A DNA stretch of 64,000 nucleotides from Lanius collurio (lineage: Eukaryota > Chordata > Aves > Passeriformes > Laniidae): the NCBI GenBank assembly GCA_020086605.1, contig JACBWW010000003.1, forward strand, positions 8,848,911 through 8,912,910, read 5' to 3'. Position 1 is the first letter of the stretch, and each line of letters begins with the position of its first letter. The notes beneath the pieces are model-generated. The model saw only the letters and a list, made by a program, of their open reading frames with translations, had not been told where the DNA came from and did not search any database. This document shows positions 15,301 to 27,598 of the stretch, piece by piece. Made by a program: the position numbers and the translations under genes.

Positions 15301-16084
15301 TCATGGCAAGAAGGACAGTGAAAAAACACAGAACAAATGTGTCATCATGGAAGTTTCTCCGTCTATTGATATCACCCCATCTCACAGCCTTTACACAAAC
15401 TTTGCTGAGAAAGACCTACTCTCATAATGTAGACTGCTGAAAAAGAAATTGTAGGAGTGTGTTTAATACTACCTGATTTTCCATGTGGAAAACTGAGAAG
15501 AATTGTCTGAATAATCAGTACAAAATTAGGCAGTCTTTTTGTAAGTGTAAAGGAAGAGAAAGAATTTGTTGGGCTCCATCCTTTTATATTATAGATGAAA
15601 AAGCACATCAAGGCTGTGTCTAGTTTTTAGTCTAAGAATTCACAAAGCTCTCAGCCAGGTCAGATGCCATCTCTGTAAGCAACAGGGCTTTAAATGCAGG
15701 CACACACACCTGTCTGGGCGTTTGGATAAAAGTCTGGTAGCTGGAGTGTGCAACTACACAGCTATAAATATTTAAACTGGCTGCTCTGACAGAGTGTTCT
15801 CAAGCTGCAAAGATGCTGGAAAGCAGAGCTGGAGAAATGCCAAATCAATAGGTGTGGGCTTTTAAGGGGTGCTTGTATGGATCTCTGCAGACACTTCTGG
15901 TACTATGAAGTGCTTGCTATTAAAAGCAGACCATCACAGTGGCTTTTCATTAGAAGAAACAAACCCTACAAAAAACCTCACATCCTCTCTCTTGCATAGG
16001 AACAGGGAAGATTGTTATGAGAAGAGGCTTAGAGGACAGGGCTTGTTCAGCTTTAAACAGTGACTCCTGTGTACAGCTAATAGA
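9369..16084. other. Intergenic, no recognised gene
   Basis: Unique-looking, moderately AT-rich sequence. I see scattered short homopolymers and small open frames only. None has splice-site support, a recognised domain or a long coding signature. The frame at 10017-10418 (minus, 133 codons) has mixed low-complexity composition and no family resemblance. Confidence 0.55.
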
Positions 16085-16375
16085 GGAATGTACAGGAGAT
16101 GGAGCCAAACTCTCCTTGGAAGGGTGAGTTTGGGTGGCAGGACAAGAGACAACAGGCACAAGCAAGAACACAGGAAATTCCAACTCAGTATTAAGAAAAG
16201 ATTTTGTACAATGAAAAGGGTCAAGCACTGGAACAGTGTTCCAAAAAGGTTGTAGAGTCTATGTCCTTGGAGATATTCAAGCTTAACAGGACAAAACCCT
16301 AAGAAATCCAGTCTAACTGGTCCACATTTGAAGAAGAGGTTGGACTAGGTAGACTTTAAATCTCAGTGGCAGCAT
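16085..16375 (+). mobile_element. Old CR1 LINE fragment, sense on plus strand
   Basis: Diverged CR1 piece recognisable from GGAGATGGAGCCAAACTCTC, GGCAGGACAAGAGACAACAG, CACAGGAAATTCCAACTCAG, AGCACTGGAACAGTGTTCC and GGTTGGACTAGGTAGACTTT in the family order. The terminal ATTCTATG-type repeats are lost. It is more decayed than the other CR1 copies in the window, suggesting greater age. Confidence 0.8.
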
Positions 16376-19300
16376 GGAGCCTTTCAAAAATGTCAGCCAC
16401 AGTTTAAAAATCAGAGAAAGATAATGACCTTTAAAAACTATTATTACTCAAAATATCTAAATGTTTCTTTTAACTGTGGCTCTTATTCATGTGAAGAAGA
16501 CAAAAGCATATATTTGATCTCCATCTAACAGGTGGGCCATCCAGTTTGCAGGCATCTTCTACCTTCAGCTGAAGCACAGATTTCACACCCTGGCCTAGCC
16601 AAAGCCAACTGAGGCTAGCTGAGGAAGCTGAGAAATGGGAAGAACAAGGGTTTTGTGAATGCCAAGGAACAGCAGAGTTGCATTGCTAATAGGATGAATC
16701 CTCTGCAAAATTCTTGGATCCCAAAACAATCTCCATCTGAACTTCTAGGAAAATATGATCGTGGTTTAAATATTTTGGTATCTGTCCCAGGCCAAGTGGA
16801 TAATGGCCTCACTGTGCCAGGGGCTGGACAAGACCAGGGTAATAAACAATGCCTGAGGTTGCATTCATGTCTGTACCTCTCTAGCCCTTCAGACCTGAGA
16901 GCTGATATCAATATAATCTGTCCCCTGCAAGACATCAACATGAGAAAAAAAAATAATCATGCCAAATAGTTTGGTATATTTTTTTGTGAGGCTTAGACTC
17001 TCCCTCCCAAATAGGACCTCAGTACTGAGAAAAACCCAGTACTCCTTCTTTATCCTAGGCACAATTGCAAGTTTAAGAACAAAAAAAAAGACCAGCCAAC
17101 CACTGGAGGTATAAAAATTTTAAAAAGTAGTTGCCACATTACTAGCAGAGAATTATAAAATAAATTCTTTAGGAAAATGAAAGGAAATGTCTTTAAAGAT
17201 GAATAAGAGATGGCATAAATCTAAATTATGTATCACTATTGTTATAAGCTTGGATATTATTGCCTTTTTCTCCCAAAGAAGCAGTGTATGTTGCAGATAC
17301 AAAAGGGTTTTGTGTTTAGTGTTGTTTTTTTTAAAACACTATGCCAAGTTGCTGTTTTCAAACACATGTTGGTGCTGGGAAGAAATGGGCATGTATCCAT
17401 CTTGCCTTCAGGCCAAACCATTTAACCAGAACTGGGAATACTGACAAACTTTCTCAACCCTTCTCTCTCTCTCTCCAATCTGATTGTATAAAGCAGCCCT
17501 TTTCAGAGCTCTCTGTGAAAATGACCACTCTAAATATCACACTCTGTGCTTCTGTTTATCAAGGGCAAAATTATTTTTAACATACTTCTAGAGAAAGGTA
17601 ACAGGTAAGTAGCCAACGTTCTCACACCCATTTTAAAGGAGGATCTGTCAGTCTATAAATCAATAGCTGGCTCGAAGCCATTTGCTTCTGAATGGAAACC
17701 AACTATTTTTGCAGAGCTCTGCTCACAGCAGCTGAGCATCAATGCTAAGTAATGTGTAGCTATTAGGGAAAAACTGAGCATGACAGCACAAATCATGGAG
17801 CCCCTGATGAAGATTTCTGCACATGGCTGCTTCTTCTAATCACCAGCAGAATATAATGAGACACCTGCAGTTTATAGACATTCTTGTTCCAACATAAATT
17901 GCCCTGAGAGCACAATGTCTTCTTTTAAAAAATATTCTTCAGTAACCCATAAACCACAAAGAGTTCATTGTCACTAATAACATACTTCTCATTAAGTTAT
18001 AAGGGTATGAAACAATAGTCCCTCATACATAACCTACAACAGATCTGAAGACTAAGTTGGAAGGTGTTAAGATGTAATTAGCAGTTTTCCACCATGTAGA
18101 TTTTCATTTATAAATCAGTGCTTGAGACCTTGAAATTGACCCCTTGCAAGTCTGCAAAAATAGTAATTCTTCATGAATCTGACTCATATGAGGTGAGGGA
18201 GAGGATTGAATGCATCCCATGGTCTCTAAGAAGGAACAAGCTCAGGCAGGCTGAGATTCCTCCATCCCCTTGAAGGTGCAAGGGCATTCAGCTGTAGCCA
18301 CAGATGCTCCTGCCTCGCCTTCATCCTTCCACTGTAGTGAGAGGGCAGCTTGGACTGCCAAAAAACCATCGAGGCACTTCATCAGAATGCCAGAAAGGAG
18401 AAAGGTTAAGTATACCTTGTCATAGTTATCAGCTCTGCAGAGAGGAGGCAATAAACCCCCTTGTTTTCTAATCAGCAACGCGTTCTTTGCTGCTTGGCGG
18501 AGCAAACAGAGAGCTGTGTCTGCTAAAAGTGAGAACAAACCCAGCTCCTCTGAATCAGTGGGTGCAGAGAGCCAGCAAAGGCTTGCTGCTGAGAGTTTGG
18601 GATATCGTCATCCACCAAGTCAGCAGCTGGAACTTGATGACATGAATTACTGAGTCGCTGGGGCACCCTGGGGCTTTATTGTCCTGCATCAGAACTTGGA
18701 GTGGCCGCACCACAGAAGCCTATCAAACTCTCTTCAGCAGGTGCACAGGATTCCCAGGAATTCTGCTACAAGCTGTTTTGCTACCACTGACAACAGCTTT
18801 TTGACTTTTTAACGTCACGGGTGAATACTTAAGGATCTTTGGTGAAATTTTGTTGCAAATATCTGAGTTACTAAAAGGCTTTCCTTGGAAGGCCCCTCAG
18901 AAATTATGAGTAGGTTATAAATTGTGATGCAAGTCTGCTGCTTGTAAGAGGAAAAAGATTTGTGGTATTAGTTAGTGGATCAGCATTTAATAGCAGTATT
19001 GAAAAAAGTGAGGGGAATTTCGTTCTGCGCCTCTTCTGTTGTGAGAAATAATTTATCTGTCAGTGGTTGCCTGTCCAGCATTTCCTATTCCCTTCCCTCC
19101 ACGGACAATAGCTGCATTTCCCACTGTGCCAGCTGGTGTAAATAGACAAATCTCCAGTGAAGTTAATGGAGCTGGGGCTTTTTACACAGTCTGAAGACCT
19201 GGTGCTGAACATTTTAAACAGGCTGTGCAGTTGCATCAGTTATCAAATAAGACATGTCAGCAACTCTTGAGTCAGACAAAATAGTTGTCTAACAGCCCTG

Positions 19301-22300
19301 CTCTCAGGAAAGCCACAAATGCTCTCACACAAACAGTTCTGGTGAAACTGGTAAGTATCTTTTACAATATGTTCCTTATGGGGAAAAAAAAGGGCAGCAC
19401 ATTTTTATTCTTCTCATGTTATTCAGAGATTTTCTCATCATCAGAACAAGAAATTGTCAGAATAGGTGTAATTGATAAACAATTTTTTAATAACATAAAT
19501 AGAGCATTCTTAGGTAACGTGAGTGAAAGAGAATAATGTTAATGGAATTTTCATTAGAGAAAACTTCTTTGCAAAATAGTACAGACCATCGGGAGAGAAA
19601 AATTAGCAGTCAGATCCTCACTTATTGCAATCTGGCATGGTTGTAGTGACAGACTAACTTCTCGTCTAGTGTTGCAAGTGAAATTACACAGTCAAGTTGT
19701 GCTCTGAAATATGCATTTGTTATGCACTACCTCATATTTGTTACTGGTTATTTCAGGGCAGAAAAGTAAATTAATTTTTTATTAATGAGAAATGTGCAGG
19801 TGGCATCTAACAGCAAACTCCTTGAGGGTTTGGCCTTCCCTAAAAATAAAAAAAAAAGTCTACAAGAAATACAGGAAGAAAGCTATCCCTTACCTTTGGG
19901 ATAGCATCTTCACCCTGAAGCTGCCAGCATTACCATGCCTTGCATTGCCACCCTGGGCTGGCATCCTACCTGTCCAGCAAAGCACTCTGAAGCCCAAGTC
20001 AGTGGGCTGTCATTGACAGCTCTAAAGCACCAACCATCTCTGTGGTCTGCAGCACTCAAAGAAAGAAATCAAGTGGTGGGGATCCCCATGGAGATCTCTC
20101 CACTCCTTTTGGATGGGGAGCAGGAGTTGCAGCAAAGCTCCACTGGAACTGCAGAGACTGGAGGTGAGGTAGGCAGGGTGGCTCAGGCACCTAAGGCTGC
20201 TTGCCTGGGGTCAGGAGTAGGCTCAGGGCAAGCTCATTTCCTTTCCTTTGCAGGCTGGAAAGGTGAGCACGCATTTGGCACCGTTCCAGAGGGAAGCTGG
20301 TGATGAAATATGTTGAAACACATATGCAACAGGCACAAACGGAGAAACAGGTGAATAAACATCAAATACAAAATAAGGAAAACAGAAATCCATTTTCTTA
20401 TCAGTTAAATCACAGCTGGAGGGCGCAGACTAATCCCATTAGGAAACCCAGAATGCCTGAGAGACACAGGAAAAATTTGAAACTGAGCAGAAAATCTGTT
20501 GATGAGAACCACTGAGAGAGCTGGTGACAGAAATTACTCCAAAGTGAGGAGCAGAGCCAGGGAAAACAAAAAACAGTTGATCAGACCCTACAGAAGACTT
20601 TGGGGATAAATTGCTCTAGAGAAGTGCAGTGCTCATTAGGATTGGATTCAAGGGTGCTTCAGTATTATTTCTAGTGGAAAACATCCACAGCCAGCTGCTT
20701 GGGAACGTTTTAGCAACTTTTAAAAGAATGAGAAATGCCAATTAATTAAAGAAAATATTGGGGGAAAAAAAGGTATCTGCTTTGAGAAGTAGGAATATAA
20801 AAATGGAAGGGAACGAGTGCATTTTTTTTCCCAAGTTACCAACTATGCTTAATGTCTAGAATATGCTGATCTGTGACTTCTCAGTAAAAGGAGCAGTCTT
20901 GCAAATGCCAAAATTTTGATACCTAAGAATAGCTCCAATTTGTGAGCTACCTCAAAGCAGCTCCCCACCATTTCCAAAACCCTTTTGCAAAACCGGCACC
21001 GTAGAAGTCCCAACTTAAATAATGATTTTCAGAGAACAGACCCACTATTTGGGAACTGGAAACTTTGAGCAAAGGGGAATTTTGAGATAAAGAACTCTCC
21101 ATAATTTTTGGGATTCTTCTGTTGCTGTGTATCACATCATTATGCTGCATAAAACAAACTCCAAATTTTAGTGTTACTCTTTAAGGCATTTACAAATACT
21201 TGCACGCCTTACATTAATAGAGAGTTTTATAGCTTTTAAAATAATTAATAAACTAAATCTTCACATTTTTCAGTACTGAGATCAAAGCATAAGCAATTCC
21301 TATAAATATTTTATTTGAACCAGCATTAGAAATCAATTTGGCATTTGTTGTACTATTTGCCTCATTCTTATGTAAAAGCCTCCTATTCTGTTTTGTATAT
21401 AATTTTATTTATTACTGTAATTTTGGTCGCAACTAATCACACACATTAAAAATCATCTAGCATTGAACAAGTCTTTATAAAAATCTTGCTGCTCTGTGCT
21501 TCTCATTCTTGATAACTAATGCATTGATGCGCACCTGATTTAAAATGCATAATGCAAATACAACGTGCTAATTACAGCAATCCAAACTGCATTTAAGGTT
21601 TTCAGGGCTCGGCAGTGAGTGGCGTGGCATTCACCAGCTGTAGCCTAGGCTACATATAAGCCCTTGTTCCCTAATGTATTCCCAGTGAACAGCTTCCCTG
21701 GGAGCAGGGCAGGAGGCTTCCTCTGTTCTCTGGGAATAAATGGCACTGCAAGATCATGTGAACTCAAATCTTGATGTCTAGTTTCTCACCAACCTCATTC
21801 TGAAACAACCCCACAAGACAAGTATACCCTCCTCTCCAAAAACACATCGGGCCATTTTATTGCTAAATGATACTAAATTTTTCTACAATTGAGACAGCAA
21901 CATATTCTTTTTTGTAGATACACAATTAGATATGGCCCATAATTGCAGATTCAGAGCCTTTTTATTCCCCTGAGATGCCTGCTCCCCCGTGTACTCAGGA
22001 AGTGCTCTGCAGGCTTTGAATCGAGCCTGTGATTTCCTCGGTGCAGCCGGCACAGCTCTGTAAGACTACACTCAGAAGCAATTGCTAGATCAGATCTTTA
22101 ATTTGTACTTGATAATGTTCAACTCATATGCACAGTAGGTCGGTGGAGGAGTTTGATGGCTTTCAGATTGTGTCTGGGAAAAGGAAAAATAGACTTTGTT
22201 CCGTATTTAGCATTTGAAAATGATTAATCTTTTTTATATTCTCTAAGTTACAACATGGATGTGGAGCGAGAGAGACTTCAATTTTAATCTTCTTACTGAA

Positions 22301-24865
22301 GTAAAATAATTAAAAGGGTTTCACAAGCTCATTTCTTTCCACATGAAATATTCTATTTCAGGAATACTTGAGGAAGTGTTTCAGAAGTTAGTGATTTAAA
22401 GCAAGCAGCTGCATACTGATAACAGGCACTGCAGCTTTAGATCACAGGAATCCACTCAGCAAAGGAACCAATTTTTCTAATTTTGAAAAAAAATCAAAAC
22501 CCTACTGGCTAGAATGCTAGCCTGAAATTAAAGCTTGTATCTACTTATTTTGCAAGAGAAATAGTACAAAAATGGTTTGAAAGAGATGATGGTCTTTTAA
22601 TACCTCACAGAATATAATTTATTGCAGGAAGAGCCACTGAATTCTTCCTCCTTTAATTACTATTAATTTGTTAAGTATGGGCAGAAGATGCACCACAGTT
22701 CATATGAGTATTTTAAATACTGACCTTATGCTTGCTATCCAAGCTATTCCCACGGAGGGGTGATTGGATTACCTGCACTCCCCACACTCGCTGCAGGACT
22801 CCCAGGGCAGTTCTGAGGGATGTCTGTTTGCTGGGCTCAGAGTGGAGACTCCACCACCACAAACATCTAATGAAATAAGTGCATGAAATTGTTTCCATAT
22901 GGTAACCTGTTCTTGCACCTTAAACCCTGACACTTCAGTTCCATCAAATGATAAAGTGCTTTATTGCTGATGAGTCAATGCTTAGATGGAAAATGGGATT
23001 GGTAGAACAGGTGATGACTTACAAGTCAGTTCGCTCAATCAATTTTTCTGTCCTTAGACTTGTCACGCATGAAGACAATCAAATCCTGGCAGCATTTGCA
23101 TTTGATGTCCCTCCAGACCAACTCATGGAGTAATAGAATTATCTCAGTCTGACATTTGAGGTCACCAAGAGGGTTTCTGGGCCAAAGATGCGAGCAGACC
23201 ATATCTCAGTCCGGCTCCTTGATGGCCCATCTGGATAAAAACAGCTTCTCTCTTCTGTGAGGAGTTTTCACCTACAGATGTCGATTGTAACATGTGGGCC
23301 CATGATTTTCTTGGCAGCTTTTCAAAACTGGGCTTTTTCAAAATTATTTCCATACTCACAGAATAGTTGAATGTTCAGAGTTTGGCAGACTTGAAGAAAA
23401 AGATCTGCAAAAGGGAATTCAGGGCTCAGAAAGTCACACTCATGTTATCAGTATTTTAATTTGCCCTGAACTCAGGCTTAAATTCTGAAGGAATCATTAA
23501 ATACTGTAATATTCTGAAGATCACAGGCTTTCATACAGTTACCCTTTGTTGAGCCCCAAATTGTTTGTTTGATTAGTCATTTCTTCCATGTGAGATTTGA
23601 CTGTTGATTTGAAGACATCCAGACTTGGAAAGCCCTTCACTTCTCTTCCTGGTTTGTTTCAGTGGCTAATCACTCTCACTTGTTTCTCAATTAAGTCTGC
23701 CTAATGCTGGTTTCCAGCCACTTATTCTTCCACTGTTTTTCTCATGATGTAAGACAGCTTTGGTTAAGGCAGGGTCAGGCACTGGCACGCTATGTCCGCT
23801 CAAGCAAAATGCTCTGCAAGAATGCTTGTTGGCATTTTTAATTAAAAAACCCTTTGTGTATTTATTTAAATGAATTGAAATTAAAAAATCCACAGTGAAT
23901 TGGTGTTTTATACAGCATTTTAAGAGACATTGAGTGCTCTATAAGCATATGGTTTTATTTTAATACTTCTCTAGGCAGGTATAATTGAAAACTGACAAAA
24001 TTAAAAAAAAAAAACAACACCCTGTGTATTTGTTCTTCTGCTTTGTATAATGACCATCTGCATTCTTTTCTACATCAAGTGTCTGTTTATGAAGTTAGAG
24101 AAATTCACTACCTAAGAAGTAGGCCAGAACAGTACTGAAAACTCAAAAGAAATTCCAGATGACAGTCTGGCTGACTAGAGAAAATGGAATAAAACTCAAA
24201 GTTTCACCTATTTCTAACAAAGCTCATGCAAAAAAACCAAACCCTTAAGGACCCAGCCATAGCATTCAATAATGATATTTTCATTAGAAAGCTGTTTCTT
24301 CTCTGCAAACTCTACCTTGAACTCAAGATGGACAGAGAAACTGAGTCCTCAGATACGCAGAAAAAATAGGAATTACTCAAAACTACTAAACATACAGCAG
24401 AGAGAAGAACTGAAAAATTTATGTCTGCGTCTGTTGAAACTGATGGAAGTTTTGCTCTCAATGCTAAAACATACTTTACTACTTTGGCTGAAATATTTCC
24501 ATTTCACAGTCCCCTGAAATTGAAGAACAATGTCAATGTCATGCCCTCTGTCAATGCCACTGTTCTAGAATGGATCCATCGGCCCTGTGTTTACAGGCTG
24601 AGCTGGGAAGAATGGCAAGATAATGACATACTGACTGCCTGAGACAATCTACCAGCCTCAAAGCCCACAGAGATGTCAAACCAGGCAGAGCACAGGGGCA
24701 AGGGCAGGAAAAGTAAAAATATATAAAAACCTCTCCAAACAGCCTCCCAAGAGCTACTCTCAAACGTTATTGCCATTATTCTAATCCAAGTTTCAAAGAT
24801 CCTTACAAACTAAACTAGTAAAGATTTATTTTCATAACTGATTCAGTGGTGTAACTTCTTGATGT

Positions 24866-24892
24866 TGTTCTCTACCATGGAGGTAGAGAACA
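24866..24892. repeat. Perfect 11-bp inverted repeat, 5-nt loop
   Basis: The arm TGTTCTCTACC (24866-24876) and its exact complement (24882-24892) surround the loop ATGGA. The stem ends abruptly at a mismatch on the outside. Confidence 0.9.
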
Positions 24893-26522
24893 CTGCACTT
24901 GACTAATTGTTGTGAATGAATCAGTTAACAAATCCCATTAGCGCAGTTGTCCAATTAAGCCTTTTCATAGAGCTAAAGGAAATCAGACAATCTCCATGCA
25001 TTAATGTGCTGTACCTTTTCTGCAGGATACTCTGGCATTGCATTAAGTGCTATTTCTAAAGACTGCCTGAAGCAGATATAAATTCTGGTTGGGTTGAATA
25101 AAGGAAAGATAATGTTACTTCAACCTCTTACAGGGTTTTGTTTTGATCATATTTCAGAAACAGTCACATGCTTTCCATACGTACTGTAAGGATATTTTTG
25201 TAAAAATATTCTCCTTTCTAAGGTCATTTATTTTAGTTTTGATGCAGTCATACTGATGAATGGGAGACAAAGAGGCATGAGAACTTACTTCCCCATTTAA
25301 TCACAAACTCTCAGCAATGAAATTTACTCCCCAAGTATTAAGAATAGTTCAGGGCCAAGGTATACCTATGGAAATCTAGCTGCTTGCAGGGCTACCAATG
25401 AGTGTCAGTCATGGATCCAGCTCCTCTAGGATTTCTAATCCTTTATGCCCTCTGTGCACCTGCTCATTGGGCAAGTCTGGTACTGCCTAATGGCAACCAA
25501 ATTGTGCAGTCAGCACAGCTACCACAAACCTTCCTGTTAGATGGTTTCTGTGTCAACTCTAGCTCTGGCAGAGATGGGGAGGTTGTGCTGGCATGTCACC
25601 TCATTTTGGGTTGCTAGAGGATCAGTTTCCGGATATCCCGATACACAACTGGAGGAACATAACTTTTTGGCAGTGATCACAGATCATCTGGCATAAAAGG
25701 CTGTAGGACCTGAAGAAAGGTAGTGGTGCAGTCAGGGGAAGGACAACATCTGTCTGAATTCAGCAGCACATTCCCTTAACCTTGCATGCTAGAAAAGCCA
25801 CTGCTCTAAAAGACACATCTCAAGCTCTCTCTTTCAAAGGTCCCTTCAAAGTAAATCTTGAAAGAGTAAAAAACTGAGAAAGTTCTTTATCCTCCCTGGA
25901 TCTTTATTTGGACAGATACAGCTGTGGAAGCCAAGGCAGGGGTAAGAAAACACTGATGAGTGACAGAGATTTCTGTCTGGGAAACTAAGAAAACATTAGA
26001 CTGGAGTAAGACTGTGGGAGAGAGCAAGCCTTGTGGGACAAGCTGTCGCTGTCTGGTTTTCTGGGATGCACTGGGCTACTCAGAAATAGATTTCTGGCAT
26101 GTACTCACAGACAGAATTAGCTGGTCCTGGGCCCTCCCTGGCCCAGGAGGGAATCATGCCCTTGCAACTCATGTAGCACCATCAACCAAACAGCATAATC
26201 ACTTCAAGACTGGGATGGGGAAATGGAGGGATGGGTATCAGGGCATTACAGGAGGCATCTGGCTGGCCAGGGCCTGGGTACCAAGTGGGATCAGCACCTT
26301 AGAGCAAAGAGTTTGCATTCAAACAAAAACATTTGTGTTAAGATCTCTGATATTGTGTACAGGGGAAGTCTGAGGCACAGAAGGCTGGGTCCTGCTCTCC
26401 GACCAGGGCTGCAGCCATGTCATACTGCCTGAGAGCCCTGCCATGCCAGGGATGCCTGCCCACAGGTGATGACGGTCCTGGTACTCTGTAGCTGGGCTGA
26501 CACTCCTGGCCAGAAAGATGCT

Positions 26523-26580
26523 GGCAGGCACAGAGACACCCTGGGGCAGGCACAGGGACACCTTGGGCAGGGACACCCCT
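26523..26580. repeat. 22-bp tandem duplication plus partial third unit
   Basis: Unit GGCAGGCACAGAGACACCC with TGG at the end occurs at 26523-26544 and, with two changes, at 26545-26566. A partial GCAGGGACACCCCT copy follows to 26580. It is GC-rich within an AT-rich neighbourhood. Confidence 0.8.
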
Positions 26581-27573
26581 AGGATCTGCAGTTGTGGGTG
26601 ACCCGCTTGGGAACAGAGCAGGAGAAAAAGCAGTGAGCAGCAAAACGTTATCACAAATGGGAGTTTGCAGCTTTGTGAGATAACACATTGTAAGCACAAG
26701 CAAGAAGGAATAGAAGTTGGTGCAAAAAGACCAAGGACAAAAAAGACATGAACAAATGTGAGCAAATACATGAGCTGAATACCTATGCTCACAGTTTTGT
26801 TGTAAGTCAAAATATTTTTTAACCCTCCAAGAATAAATGTTTGAAGGAAAAGGTAAAAGAAATCTAATGTGTTTGGTGATGAACAAAATACCTCAATCTC
26901 AAAAGAACAAAAAGGGAAAAATAAAGCTTATTTCAATTCTTCTTAGATTTCCTTTTCAAAAGACACCTGGCTCGGATAATCTGAATGCATTTAATCACAT
27001 CTGTCTTAATAAGCAAGACTGAGCAACTTAAACCATATGAAAATTGTTACTGGCCCAAACATGACTCACTAGGAATGAAAGCAAGTCCCATTAATTACTT
27101 TCTGGAGAGCATTCCCAAAAGTGCATTATTCACACTGTAGTTCTAAGCACGTTGTAGCTCATGAGGCAGAGGTGGGAAGACCCTCATTTGGATGGAGGCA
27201 GAGAACTGAACTTTTGGACTGAGCAAGCATAAACTAATGGCAGAGGAGAGTGACACAAATTACACAGAATTCAGCATGATTGATTAATTACTTTTAATAG
27301 AAGAACCACCATAATCATAAAGGCAAAGAGCTCAGTGGGAACTGTGACATAGAATCAGTTGTAAATTTTGATACTCACCAGCTGTCTGTTCCTGTCCATA
27401 GTCTGTGCATCCAAAAATGTGTCTGTCCTGCTTGAGTATAAGCTCATCAGAACTGCAAGTGCCCCATCCAGAGATCCTATATGAGTCTTAAATTTTTACA
27501 GACCTTCTGAACCTATGTGACAGTTATATCTGAAAATGACAATGCGACATAAGATATCTTAATACGTTAGTGA

Positions 27574-27598
27574 GTAAAATACTAAAATAGTATTTTAC
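27574..27598. repeat. Perfect 10-bp inverted repeat, 5-nt loop
   Basis: GTAAAATACT (27574-27583) and its complement AGTATTTTAC (27589-27598) surround AAAAT. A separate palindrome, AAGATATCTT, lies just upstream at 27551-27560. Confidence 0.85.

Noticed and set aside
19935..20303. 122-codon plus-strand open frame
   Set aside because: Gly/Ala/Ser-rich frame with no recognisable domain and overlapping frames on the same strand. Probably fortuitous.
26338..26886. 182-codon minus-strand open frame, the longest in the desert
   Set aside because: It passes through a GC-rich 22-bp tandem duplication and has a second long overlapping frame on the same strand (26319-26810). It shows no domain, splice context or family resemblance, so it looks like a composition artefact.
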